DNA of 64,000 nt from Halobacteriales archaeon YIM A00013 (GTDB lineage: Archaea > Halobacteriota > Halobacteria > Halobacteriales > Haloarculaceae): NCBI GenBank assembly GCA_025041195.1, contig JAKCFM010000001.1, forward strand, positions 620,001 through 684,000. The letters are read 5' to 3'. Each line of letters begins with the position of its first letter. Positions within the stretch are counted from its first letter, which is position 1. Positions 8,571-16,609 of the stretch are shown here, in pieces. A model generated the notes under the pieces. That model had not been told where the DNA came from. It saw only the letters and a program-made list of their open reading frames with translations, and did not search any database. A program made the position numbers and the translations under genes.

Positions 8571-9569
8571 TCACTTGCCAATACTGAGCGCCGTTTGGGG
8601 GTTCTCGTAAACGATCTGTTCGATTTCTTCGACAGAAAGGCCGAGTCGGTAGCATTCCACAATAGATCGTTTGATTGCGAGGACATCCGTATCGAGGACG
8701 TTCGCGGCGTCGGTCTCGATCATGATCCGCTCTGGACCGTATTCATGAACGAATTTGGCGACGGTTTCGGCAGTAACGCCGGTGAGCCAGGGATAGCCGA
8801 GGGTAAAACTGAGCAGGCAGTCGGTTGCTTCGAGCAGCAGCTCGGCGTTGTTCGCATCGGCGTGTGAGGCGATGAGCTGGCGTTCGTCGAAGCCGATCTC
8901 ACGAGCAAGGGCGATATTTTCTTCGAGTGCCTGTAGGGCCGGGTTGTCGCCGTCCAGCACTGGTTCTTGCGTGAGTTCATCGTTGCGCTCAAAGCCAGGA
9001 ATTCCAACGCCGTCTCGATACAGTTCCGATGTCGTAGACGAAGCGGCCGGCGTGTGGAGAATCACTGGACAGTCATTCTCTGCTGCGATAGCGAACTGTT
9101 CACGAACGACGTCTCGCTGTCCCTCCAGTGGCCACCGTTCGACGTGCTGGGTTGGCGTGATTCCGGTTTCACCAACGGCAACGACGGAATCGAGTCGGCA
9201 GTATTCTCTGAGCCGATCGAGGAGCTCGTCAGCATCGTCGATGCGGACGCCCGTGTGGATACCAACTGCGAGTCCAGTGTCGAAACAATGCTCTCGTTCG
9301 ATCGCTCGCTGACGATTAATCACGTCGTCCCAGAGATACTGGATATTCTCGGCTGCAACAGGTTTGTACGGCGTCCAGTGATAGCCAGACGCAACCAGCA
9401 CCATCGCGTGACAGCCCGCCAGCGCATACTGTTCCCGATCACGCCAGGACAACGTCTGTGCATGGGTGTGGGGATCGATCCATGGTTGATTGAGAAGGCT
9501 CGCCGGCGGATCGTACGAGCTCTCAAGCGAGTGGGCCGCGTCGGTCGGACGACGAGTCGGGTGCGCCAT
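8571..9569 (-). CDS. TatD-family metal-dependent hydrolase
   Basis: 332 residues of the amidohydrolase-type TatD fold. Metal-ligand positions are all visible: 'HTHAQT' (HxH), 'VGETGI' (Glu), 'VILHTP' (His), 'IASHADANN' (His) and 'IETDAAN' (Asp). TatD proteins are Mg-dependent nucleases in some organisms, but the wider family includes other hydrolases. This version is longer than E. coli TatD (about 260 residues) and has an insertion between the HxH and Glu motifs. The ATG at 9569 (MAHPTRR) is preferred; an in-frame extension to 9638 would run through a strong GC hairpin and shows no family similarity. Confidence 0.85.
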   Translation of the reverse strand: MAHPTRRPTDAAHSLESSYDPPASLLNQPWIDPHTHAQTLSWRDREQYALAGCHAMVLVASGYHWTPYKPVAAENIQYLWDDVINRQRAIEREHCFDTGLAVGIHTGVRIDDADELLDRLREYCRLDSVVAVGETGITPTQHVERWPLEGQRDVVREQFAIAAENDCPVILHTPAASSTTSELYRDGVGIPGFERNDELTQEPVLDGDNPALQALEENIALAREIGFDERQLIASHADANNAELLLEATDCLLSFTLGYPWLTGVTAETVAKFVHEYGPERIMIETDAANVLDTDVLAIKRSIVECYRLGLSVEEIEQIVYENPQTALSIGK

Positions 9570-10033
9570 TGGTGTGCAGGCTTTGTCCCCAATGCCTTCT
9601 ACCTTGGGGCCCCCCCTACTCAGTGGGGTGGTCCCCAACGATCTCTGCGTGTGCGATTGGATTCTCCGAGCGTTCGGACTCCCAGAGAACGGTCGGTTTG
9701 AGTCGCTGGTTCATGAATCAGTAGCCAAAGCACAGCACGTCATCAAACACAACACACGCAGATGCGTGTCCGTGTTGCTTGATAAGCTGAAATTTGGGGA
9801 TAACCCCTACTGTAGTGGTTTGCCTACAGATTGCTCCAAACCATGCTAGTAACCTGGATCGCCACCACCAGCCTGTTTCGATTTCAGCGGTTCGATGGGT
9901 GCAACTGTGTGACGCCTGCGACCGTATGACAATATTCTCTACCAGAAAGGTTAAGTAAAATGCATAAATATTGAACATAGATCTTAATGACCAATCTGCG
10001 ATTCTTGCCTGCTGATTGCTACGGATGGAAACG
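9570..10033. other. Gene-free region with a strong hairpin and a promoter
   Basis: No convincing gene is seen in these 464 bases. A GC-rich inverted repeat at 9604-9638 has arms TTGGGG/CCCCAA and an inner C-run facing GGGGTGG, with two mismatches. A 32-codon minus-strand frame (ATG at about 9712, stop near 9616) has no recognisable family. TGCATAAATA at 9961-9970 looks like the TATA box of the downstream secreted-protein gene, with a leader of roughly 40 nt. Confidence 0.45.
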
Positions 10034-12220
10034 ATGAGACGCACCCGTCGGCTCGCTATCGTCTTGATCGCTATCGGCATCGTGACCAGCGCCATCTACG
10101 CCACTGGCGCATTCGATTCGTTCACCACCTCACGAAACGCCAGCGTGAACGTTACTGGCGACGCCACGGGCTATCTTGGATTGCAACCAGCCGACGGTCC
10201 GAATGGAGCCTACGCGACCGACAAGAACGGAAAGCTCCACGTGTCGCTATCGGAGATGGCCGACGGTGACGACGGCGCTGATGGTGCTGGGGTTAATCCA
10301 GGAGCGAAGACCACGGTCACGAACGTCTTCACCATCACAAATCAGGGTCCGCAGCCTGTTAGCGTCTGGCTTGCTGCTGACAGCGATACGGTGTCGTTCG
10401 AGCGCGGTGACTCTGGGCGTTCTATTGAGACGAAAGCCCATGCGGTAGAGCTTTCTCCTGGAAAAACGGTGGCCGTCAGCCTCGCCATCGATACACAACA
10501 CGTCGATACTGGCAAAACCCTTTCCCCGATGATGACGCTCCACGCCAGTACCGATGTGGAAGGTACGTCGGTGGACAGTGGAATGACCGGCGAGAGCGAG
10601 CAGCCATCGACGGAAACGCCAGTCGAATCGAACGCAGAGAAAGAAAGTGGCGGATCGAACAACCAGGATGAGAGAAATGACGAGGAGGGATGTGGCATCA
10701 ATATCCTCTGTCATGGTGAGAATGCAGTAGAGAGTGGTGGAGAGTTCATTCACGGCGTTGCCAAAGATGTGTGGGAGACTCTCAGTCCATACCTCAAAAA
10801 AGGCGTGAAAATAGCCAAGAACGCAGGGCGTGAGCTCACCGAGACCACCATACAGATGGCGAATAAGCTGATGAACAGCCCGATTGATGTGCTGCGAGAG
10901 GCTGCTGCTGGGCTCGTCTTTGGTGGGGCCGGGATGCCTGGCGGGGCTTTCACCGCGAAGGAATCTAACTCGCCCTATTACTTCCTGTCGTGGATGGGAA
11001 GCACCATCATTCCTATCGTGGATATATTCACTGGCCTTCGTGATCTGGCGGATAATGCAGCCCAGGGGAAACTGATTGGAGCTGGGCTAGAGGTCGTTGG
11101 GCTCATCCCAGCAATCGGAAAGGGAGCTGACGTGTACAAAACTTTGAAAATAGCGGACACCTGGGTTGGCAAATATGCTTCAAAAGCGGGGGATGCGCTG
11201 CGTGTGCTCAGGGATAATAAATATATAGCGAAACTAGGGCCAGAAAATAGGAAAAAGTTGGTCGATAAGTTAAAGGGCGGTTCATCAGCACCCAAAGCCG
11301 AGAAAATATCCGAAGCTGAGATGCAGAAATATATTGACGCTGGATATAATCCCGCTCGGGTCGATGATATGGTGAAGAATGGCAAATTCACTAGATCAGA
11401 TATGCGAATACTGAGGGGCAAGAACGCTGACCTGAAACGGGCGCAGGCGCTTCAGTATAAGAAAGTCCCCGTTGATGACATCAGATACTTCGCAGAAAAT
11501 GATGTTCCTCTTAAGAAAGTCGATGAACTGAAGAACAAGGAGTTCCAGGAGCCGTTTTCCAGAGAACAGATCCGGACGCTCGTCAAAAACGAGGAGTACA
11601 CTCCCGATGATATCAGCAAACTCAAAGATGAAGACTTCGGTAATGGTCAGGTTACTTCATTCGCCAAGAAAGGGTTGGATCCAGATAGTCTAAAGAATCT
11701 GAAACACGGTGAGGGACTCAAAAATGAACAGATAGAAACGCTAATAAAGAAGGATATCAGTCCGAAGAAGATAACCGACATGAAAGATGAAGGTTGGAAA
11801 AACGACCAGTTGACGTCGCTCGTGAAGCGCGATGCCGACATCGAACAGGCCAGAAAGCTTGAGCAAGATGGGCTTACTACTGATGATATTACCAAAATAG
11901 CTAAAGATATCAACCCGAATATCCGTGGGAGAAATATTCCAACAACATCTAATCTAAAAAAGGTAAAGCAACTTCAAGACCGAGGGTACAATGCAGACCA
12001 ACTCAAGTACCTTACTGACGAAGGAATCAGCCTAACTGGTGTACAGTACTTAGATAAGTATGTGGACAGGAGAAGGCTAATGAATTATCTTGAGAAACAA
12101 AAGAAAGCTGACTTCTATAATAAATGCAGGGTGATTGAGACCTGGAGAAAGGCACACCAAGATGAAGATGATAAAGTCCCGACTCTTCCCATGTGCACTT
12201 ATGAAATTGAACTCTATTGA
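10034..12220 (+). CDS. Secreted toxin-like protein: DUF1102-like head, pretoxin-like middle, helical repeats
   Basis: 728 residues. An N-terminal hydrophobic segment with Arg-rich start (MRRTRRLAIVLIAIG) and 'YATGAFDSF' resembles haloarchaeal DUF1102 secreted proteins, followed by a beta-rich domain to about residue 180. An acidic linker leads to 'CGINILCHGE'. Residues about 240-400 are helical, with 'GLEVVGLIPAIGKGADVYK', which resembles pretoxin domains of polymorphic toxins. From about 425 to 680 run repeats of about 13 residues, of the type I-x-x-L-x-K-x-G-h-x-x-x-x. The last 50 residues (two Cys) could be an effector tip. The 3' half is clearly AT-richer than the 5' half, as expected when a toxin tail is swapped. 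The toxin role is inferred from architecture. ATG codons at 10025 and 10034 are both possible starts. Confidence 0.72.
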   Translation: MRRTRRLAIVLIAIGIVTSAIYATGAFDSFTTSRNASVNVTGDATGYLGLQPADGPNGAYATDKNGKLHVSLSEMADGDDGADGAGVNPGAKTTVTNVFTITNQGPQPVSVWLAADSDTVSFERGDSGRSIETKAHAVELSPGKTVAVSLAIDTQHVDTGKTLSPMMTLHASTDVEGTSVDSGMTGESEQPSTETPVESNAEKESGGSNNQDERNDEEGCGINILCHGENAVESGGEFIHGVAKDVWETLSPYLKKGVKIAKNAGRELTETTIQMANKLMNSPIDVLREAAAGLVFGGAGMPGGAFTAKESNSPYYFLSWMGSTIIPIVDIFTGLRDLADNAAQGKLIGAGLEVVGLIPAIGKGADVYKTLKIADTWVGKYASKAGDALRVLRDNKYIAKLGPENRKKLVDKLKGGSSAPKAEKISEAEMQKYIDAGYNPARVDDMVKNGKFTRSDMRILRGKNADLKRAQALQYKKVPVDDIRYFAENDVPLKKVDELKNKEFQEPFSREQIRTLVKNEEYTPDDISKLKDEDFGNGQVTSFAKKGLDPDSLKNLKHGEGLKNEQIETLIKKDISPKKITDMKDEGWKNDQLTSLVKRDADIEQARKLEQDGLTTDDITKIAKDINPNIRGRNIPTTSNLKKVKQLQDRGYNADQLKYLTDEGISLTGVQYLDKYVDRRRLMNYLEKQKKADFYNKCRVIETWRKAHQDEDDKVPTLPMCTYEIELY

Positions 12221-12278
12221 TTAAAAATTCATTCAATCCGCAACATAATCGCTGATGCATAATATAATACCTTAATAA

Positions 12279-12542
12279 TCACTCAAATATCAACAACCAC
12301 TTCCCATCCCTCTGGTTATTTTTAAAATTTACATATAAATGAATAAATACTAGAAATAAAAGAAACCATACTATTTTCCCATTCTGTCCCTGGTTAACGA
12401 ATCTCACAAGGATATCAACATGTGCAATCAATGGCTTAACTAGGAATTCCAAAATTAGATAATAAGTGACGAATACAATGAAAGCCTCTAAATTTCGTTT
12501 AAATTTTCTTTTCCATTTTTCACGTCTATATTCGGCTATCAT
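12279..12542 (-). CDS. Small two-helix membrane protein (immunity candidate)
   Basis: 87 residues. A basic N-terminus (MIAEYRREKWKRKFKRN) is followed by two long hydrophobic segments (about 20-46 and 56-74) and a short tail ending in 'DGKWLLIFE'. I know no named family. It is convergent with the toxin-like gene, 58 nt from its stop, and a near-identical but broken copy follows at 12763-13025. TATA-like TATAAT near 12570 lies about 28 nt before the ATG. Small membrane proteins beside polymorphic toxins are often immunity proteins, but those are usually co-directional, so the role here is a guess. Base composition is strongly AT-rich. Confidence 0.6.
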   Translation of the reverse strand: MIAEYRREKWKRKFKRNLEAFIVFVTYYLILEFLVKPLIAHVDILVRFVNQGQNGKIVWFLLFLVFIHLYVNFKNNQRDGKWLLIFE

Positions 12543-13085
12543 TTGTAAACCCGTTTTGTGTCGGATGATTATAATCGTAGGATCTCCATCAATCTGTCGT
12601 CGTCATCACAACATAATTTGAAATCAAACAAGGTATCTGGCGTCTACTACGGGGAAGAAATACGGCACGTGGCAGTCTCTGTAATTACCGCGTTTCGTCG
12701 GCATCGAGGTCGATCAGCCATTCCCACTGCCGCTTCTTCATTGTGGATCGAACCAATTCACCTTACTGAAATATCAATAGCCATTTCCCATCTCTCCACT
12801 CACGCTTTATTTCCACATAAAAATAGATGGATGAAAAGAATAAAACAAGCCATACTATCTTTCGATTCTGGCCATAATTAACGAACCTCACAAGAACATC
12901 AACATGAGCAATAGCTGGCGTAAACACAAATTCCCTAAGTAAGTAATAGGTGATAAATACTATTACGGCTTCTAGATCCTCTTGAATTTATTTTTCCACC
13001 TACGGCGGCGGGGATCTGATATCATTTGCAATCAGTATTCGTGTTGGCTGGTTATAATCATCGGCAGTTCATCAATTGATTCGGT
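12282..13085 (-). repeat. Tandem duplication of the small membrane gene and its promoter
   Basis: Bases 12282-12600 and 12766-13085 align along their whole length, covering the coding region and about 60 bases upstream including a TATA-like TTATAA/TTATAATC. Coding differences are mostly third-position, which points to an old duplication kept under protein-level selection before the second copy broke. Confidence 0.8.
12763..13025 (-). pseudogene. Frameshifted second copy of the small membrane protein
   Basis: Read from the ATG at 13025 the frame gives M-I-S-D-P-R-R-R-R-W-K-N-K-F-K-R, matching the first copy residue by residue, then stops at TAG. Next to about 12976 one base is missing (AT where the intact copy has AAT). 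Restoring it gives a full-length homologue: 'LEAVIVFITYYLLREFV', 'AHVDVLVRFVNYGQN', 'DGKWLLIFQ' and a stop at 12763. No start codon well placed for the shifted frame is visible. A sequencing error cannot be excluded from sequence alone; if corrected this would be a second intact gene of 87 residues. Confidence 0.8.
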
Positions 13086-13409
13086 GCGTCGATCCCAAAG
13101 ATGGGTTCAAATAATCACAGAGACTTCTTGACCGGGGCAAGATTCTGCGTGCAAAAGAGGAACGCAGATTCTCCTATTGAATCGGAACGAAGACATGAAA
13201 GTGAGAATGCAGTGATGAGCCGAATATGGCCATGTCATCCGTCCGCTATTTGAGTAGTATACCAAATAAAAACACACTAATCAGGAGAGTATCATCTACA
13301 GCCAGAACCTACTGATCTCCTGATTTTGGCCGAAATAGAGCATTTTCCGGCTGTTCTCCATTCTTGCTTCCGTGTTGCTCGCACTGAGATTCCGATGCAG
13401 TTAAGTGTA
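13026..13409. other. AT-rich gene-free stretch with two inverted repeats
   Basis: No gene is supported in these 384 bases. TCTGCGT (13144-13150) pairs with ACGCAGA (13162-13168) across 11 nt. AATCAGGAGA (13279-13288) pairs perfectly with TCTCCTGATT (13316-13325) across 27 nt. Either may be a terminator, an operator or debris at the edge of the accessory island. Confidence 0.45.
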
Positions 13410-13425
13410 TTTAGGTGGGCCTAAA
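13410..13425 (+). promoter_or_regulatory. DtxR-type iron operator
   Basis: TTTAGGTGGGCCTAAA is a perfect 6-4-6 inverted repeat matching the TTAGG..CCTAA core bound by DtxR-family metal regulators (SirR/Idr in haloarchaea). It lies between a TATA-like TTAAGTGT (13401) and the ATG at 13430, so a bound repressor would block initiation. Confidence 0.6.
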
Positions 13426-13429
13426 AGAT

Positions 13430-14557
13430 ATGGAGTACACGCGACGAAAGGTTATGGCAGTGGGTGCAGCAACGATAGCAACCGGACTGGCCGGCTGTTC
13501 AGAGTCCGAATCTGGCGGGGATGGCACGGATACGGCGGGGACGGAATCGAACGGCTCCGGCAGTTATTCGGTGTCGATGGCACCGGTCGGAGAAGTTCAG
13601 TTCGATGCGCCACCGGAATCGGTGGCACACTACTTCCCAGACTACGCCGACATGGCAGTTGCGCTGGGGAAGGCTTCGACGATCAACTCGATTGGAATGC
13701 CCTCGCGCTATCACACCACGCATTACGACGCGCTTGAGGGCGTGAGTGTCGACACTGAGTCCGTAACAAAGCTCATCGGTGAGTCTGGCATTCCAAAGGA
13801 GATCTTCTTCGAACTCGACAGCGATCTCCACATGATCGACCCGCAGTGGTTGATCAGCAACGACGCGTTCAAGCTCGAATCATCCGATATCGAGGATATT
13901 ACCGAGCGCATCGCCCCATTCCTCGGCAACGCAATCTTCCGCCGGACGGACAAATGGCACGACTACGAGTACTACACGCTGTATGATGCGTTCGAGAAGG
14001 TTGCGTCGGTGTATCAGGAGTCCGAACGTTTCGAGCAGCTCAAAACGTTCCACGACGACTACGTCGGCGAGATCGAATCGCAACTGCCAGAGGAGCGTCC
14101 CAACGCCCTGCTCTGCTGGCAGGGTGAGGACAAGCCCGAATCGTTCTCGCCGTACCGGCTTGGTGGGGAGGGAACGAACAAGAAGGCGTTCCACGATATT
14201 GGCCTGACCGACGCGCTGGAGGGTTCGGACGTGGAGGGACTCTCCGAGAGCAGCCGAGGGACGATCGATTACGAGACCCTCGCGCAGGTCGATCCCGATT
14301 CGATCCTGGTGCGTGGCCACGAAGCAAAAACGCAAGAAGAGTTCCAGAACACGGTCGTTGCGTTCATGAAAGAGCACCCGGTGGCCTCGAAACTCACCGC
14401 CGTGCAAGACGACACGGTGTTCCGCGGCGGACCGATCTACCCTGGCCCGCTCCACCACCTGTTCCTCGTCGAGCGGTACGCAACCAGCTACTACCCGGAC
14501 ACGTTCTCGGGCGAACTGTTCGACCGCTCGGAGCTCGCAAGCATCATCACCGGCTAA
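13430..14557 (+). CDS. Iron-siderophore/cobalamin-type ABC transporter binding lipoprotein
   Basis: 375 residues. The N-terminus is a twin-arginine lipoprotein signal (TRRKVMAVGA...LAGCSE) with the Cys at about 22 as lipid anchor, then an acidic Gly/Ser linker and a two-lobed periplasmic-binding fold of the FepB/BtuF class. It would capture a ferric chelate or corrinoid outside the membrane for a BtuCD-like permease. No permease or ATPase gene is next to it, so it is an orphan here. An iron-type operator overlaps its promoter, supporting iron starvation control. The ATG at 13430 is chosen because the upstream in-frame codons (from 13415) lie inside that operator. Confidence 0.82.
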   Translation: MEYTRRKVMAVGAATIATGLAGCSESESGGDGTDTAGTESNGSGSYSVSMAPVGEVQFDAPPESVAHYFPDYADMAVALGKASTINSIGMPSRYHTTHYDALEGVSVDTESVTKLIGESGIPKEIFFELDSDLHMIDPQWLISNDAFKLESSDIEDITERIAPFLGNAIFRRTDKWHDYEYYTLYDAFEKVASVYQESERFEQLKTFHDDYVGEIESQLPEERPNALLCWQGEDKPESFSPYRLGGEGTNKKAFHDIGLTDALEGSDVEGLSESSRGTIDYETLAQVDPDSILVRGHEAKTQEEFQNTVVAFMKEHPVASKLTAVQDDTVFRGGPIYPGPLHHLFLVERYATSYYPDTFSGELFDRSELASIITG

Positions 14558-14647
14558 ACTGTTGTTCTGGCGCTTTCATTGTCATAAGCGCCCAAAACGG
14601 CCCATCACTCGGTTTGATTTATTTTTTCGAACGGTGAACCACGCCAC

Positions 14648-15409
14648 TCAGCGCTCTCCATCTCGTGTGTGTCGGTCACCCTTGTCGCCCGAAATCGTCA
14701 CAAACCGGTCGATCCATTCGAGCACTGACACCACACCGATCCGGAAGCCTCTCAACAGCCCCTCGATCACGGTAAGAATCGCAAGCAACTCGTGAACGAC
14801 AAGCAACAATATGCTGAGGCCAATGAGAAGCGCTATCAATGCATAAAATGACACGAAAAGAATGCCCTCTCTACTATTAAATATATCAAGTACTCCTCGT
14901 ATTAGAACATCAATTCCAAACAAAGTAATTACCCCACAACAACCCAGAACGATCCCCCATCTGGCTCTCCAGGCCCACTTGCCCACGCCAACGCTGGATC
15001 TGGGCTGGGGAGCTGGCTCCTCTGCCTGGGTTGGTTCGTTGGTGTCACGCTCAAGCCGTTCGAGCGATCTGAGATCATCGCCTGGTGAGACGAGCTCCGT
15101 CCCACGGTTGTGTGTGTCTGAAAGCAGCTGTTCTCGGTCGAAACCGTTGAGAACCCGAATTCGTTCGATTGTCAACTGGGTGTCCACCAGTGCTCGTCGC
15201 AGTTGTTCTTCAGAGAGGTCACCCAGTGCCAACTCGAACTGCCGGTCTGGATATGAGCTGAGCAATCGGAAATCCTGCAATCCAGCCTGGATTCGCTGTC
15301 TGATCAGTCGCTGGTCGCGCCCTTTGGCCTCCGTAGTCACGTCGGCGAACTCATTCACAATTCGTTGCCGCTGCGTTTTTGTGAGCAGCGACGCCGAACG
15401 ATCGTCCAT
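14648..15409 (-). CDS. Haloarchaeal two-domain membrane protein of unknown function
   Basis: 253 residues. The N-terminal 75 residues (starting 'MDDRSASLLTKTQR', with 'IRQRIQAGLQDFRLL') are a charged helical domain that recurs at the start of many haloarchaeal proteins of unknown role. An acidic Pro-rich linker follows, then two or three hydrophobic helices (about 150-215) and a basic tail. The gene faces away from the ABC exporter operon, and the shared 246-bp spacer carries GTATAC sites. A TATA-like AGTATATG at 15431-15438 lies about 27 nt before the ATG, so the message is likely leaderless. No enzymatic motif is visible. Confidence 0.65.
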   Translation of the reverse strand: MDDRSASLLTKTQRQRIVNEFADVTTEAKGRDQRLIRQRIQAGLQDFRLLSSYPDRQFELALGDLSEEQLRRALVDTQLTIERIRVLNGFDREQLLSDTHNRGTELVSPGDDLRSLERLERDTNEPTQAEEPAPQPRSSVGVGKWAWRARWGIVLGCCGVITLFGIDVLIRGVLDIFNSREGILFVSFYALIALLIGLSILLLVVHELLAILTVIEGLLRGFRIGVVSVLEWIDRFVTISGDKGDRHTRDGER

Positions 15410-15441
15410 ATGAAACCCTCAGTCTGATTCAGTATATGTCT

Positions 15442-15593
15442 GTATACGTGGGATTTTCATCCCGGTATACGACGGTATAGCAGCATACACCGGTCGGTAT
15501 ACGCGCTCAAAGTCCTCGCTGGAGGGTCTACGACCCCAGTGGCATGGTTCGAACGCCAATTCTGGCGAATTCAGAGGTATACAGCCGTATACC
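15442..15593. promoter_or_regulatory. Cluster of GTATAC operator-like sites
   Basis: Perfect GTATAC hexamers lie at 15442, 15465, 15497, 15577 and 15587, with near matches at 15475 and 15483. The last pair forms a perfect palindrome, GGTATACAGCCGTATACC (15576-15593). The cluster spans the gap between the two divergent promoters and adjoins the minus-strand TATA box. It looks like a multi-site regulator target controlling both genes. Confidence 0.55.
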
Positions 15594-15620
15594 GGTGATT
15601 CTCTGGTGAAACAGTCGTCC

Positions 15621-15655
15621 GGTTTTAATACAGTACTGTCAAGACCACCGAATGG
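15621..15655 (+). promoter_or_regulatory. Core promoter of the ABC exporter operon
   Basis: TTTTAATA (15623-15630) is centred about 29 nt before the ATG at 15656, the spacing of a leaderless archaeal promoter. A perfect palindrome ACAGTACTGT (15630-15639) lies between the TATA box and the start and could be a repressor site. Confidence 0.55.
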
Positions 15656-16609
15656 ATGTCTGCGATTACAACGACTGGACTAACGAAACGCTACGGTGAC
15701 GTAACAGCCATCAACGGGCTGGATCTCGTCGTCGAGCCGGGCACCGTGTACGGCTTTCTTGGGCCGAACGGAGCGGGCAAATCGACCGTCATCAACTGTT
15801 TGATGGACTACTGTCGACCGACCGACGGAACCATTGACGTGCTTGGCTGTAATCCTCAGGAGAATGCGCTGGCCGTGCGAGAGCGGACTGGCGTGCTTCC
15901 CCAGGGATTCGACGTGTACGATCGCCTGACTGGCCGCCAGCACTTGCAGTTCATCATCGACTCGATGGATGCTGCCGACGATCCAGAGGCGATCGCCGAA
16001 CGCGTGGGAATCCTCGATGCGATTGACCGGCCGGCCGGCGGCTACTCGAGAGGAATGGCCCAGCGGCTCATGCTGGGAACCGCCCTTGTGGGCCACCCCG
16101 AGCTGCTGATACTGGATGAACCATCGACGGGACTGGATCCTGAAGGTGCCCGAGAAATGCGAGAAATCGCCCGCGAGGAGGCCGACAGGGGTGCAACCGT
16201 CTTTTTCTCGAGTCACATTCTGGGTCAGGTCGAGGCCGTCTGTGACCGCGTGGGGATCCTCCAGGACGGCCGGCTGATCGCCGAGGACACCATCGAAGGG
16301 CTCCGTGCGACCGTCGCAGCAGAAACGACCATCAGGATCACGGTGGATGGGCTTCCGTCTGGGGCGCTCGATGCGGTGCGTGCACTCTCTGCTGTCTCGT
16401 CAGTACAGGCAACGGAGACAACGGTGACCGTCAACTGTACCGACGACGCGAAAGCGACCGTCATCCACGAGCTCGAAGCCGCCGGCGCTACGGTCGAAGA
16501 TTTCGAGCTGACAACGGCGTCGCTTGAGGAGCTGTTTCTCAGCTACACGAACGGTGAATCGAATCCCAACACCGACGCTGTGCAATCAGACGAGGTGGTT
16601 CGTCTGTGA
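15656..16609 (+). CDS. ABC transporter ATP-binding protein (ABC-2 exporter type)
   Basis: 317 residues. Walker A (GPNGAGKST, about 40), Q-loop (GVLPQGF), signature (YSRGMAQR, in place of LSGGQ), Walker B (LLILDEPSTGLDP) and H-loop (FFSSHIL) are all present, so the ATPase should be active. The C-terminal 90 residues form the extra domain common in drug, bacteriocin and NatA-type ATPases. It overlaps the permease gene by 4 nt (GTGA), indicating translational coupling. Together with the next two genes it forms an export unit of unknown substrate. Confidence 0.92.
   Translation: MSAITTTGLTKRYGDVTAINGLDLVVEPGTVYGFLGPNGAGKSTVINCLMDYCRPTDGTIDVLGCNPQENALAVRERTGVLPQGFDVYDRLTGRQHLQFIIDSMDAADDPEAIAERVGILDAIDRPAGGYSRGMAQRLMLGTALVGHPELLILDEPSTGLDPEGAREMREIAREEADRGATVFFSSHILGQVEAVCDRVGILQDGRLIAEDTIEGLRATVAAETTIRITVDGLPSGALDAVRALSAVSSVQATETTVTVNCTDDAKATVIHELEAAGATVEDFELTTASLEELFLSYTNGESNPNTDAVQSDEVVRL

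Noticed and set aside
9718-10095. 125-codon minus-strand frame in the spacer before the toxin-like gene
   Set aside because: It runs across the promoter of the plus-strand gene and its composition and motifs look non-coding.
12685-12741. 18-codon minus-strand frame beginning MKKRQWEWLIDLDADETR between the two small membrane gene copies
   Set aside because: Looks like the C-terminal end of a protein, but it is too short and has an in-frame stop close upstream; no family recognised, so it was not listed as a gene.
10724-13215. Shared GTGAGAATGCAGT inside the toxin-like gene (near 10713) and in the spacer near 13201
   Set aside because: A single 13-base match without extension on either side; may be chance.
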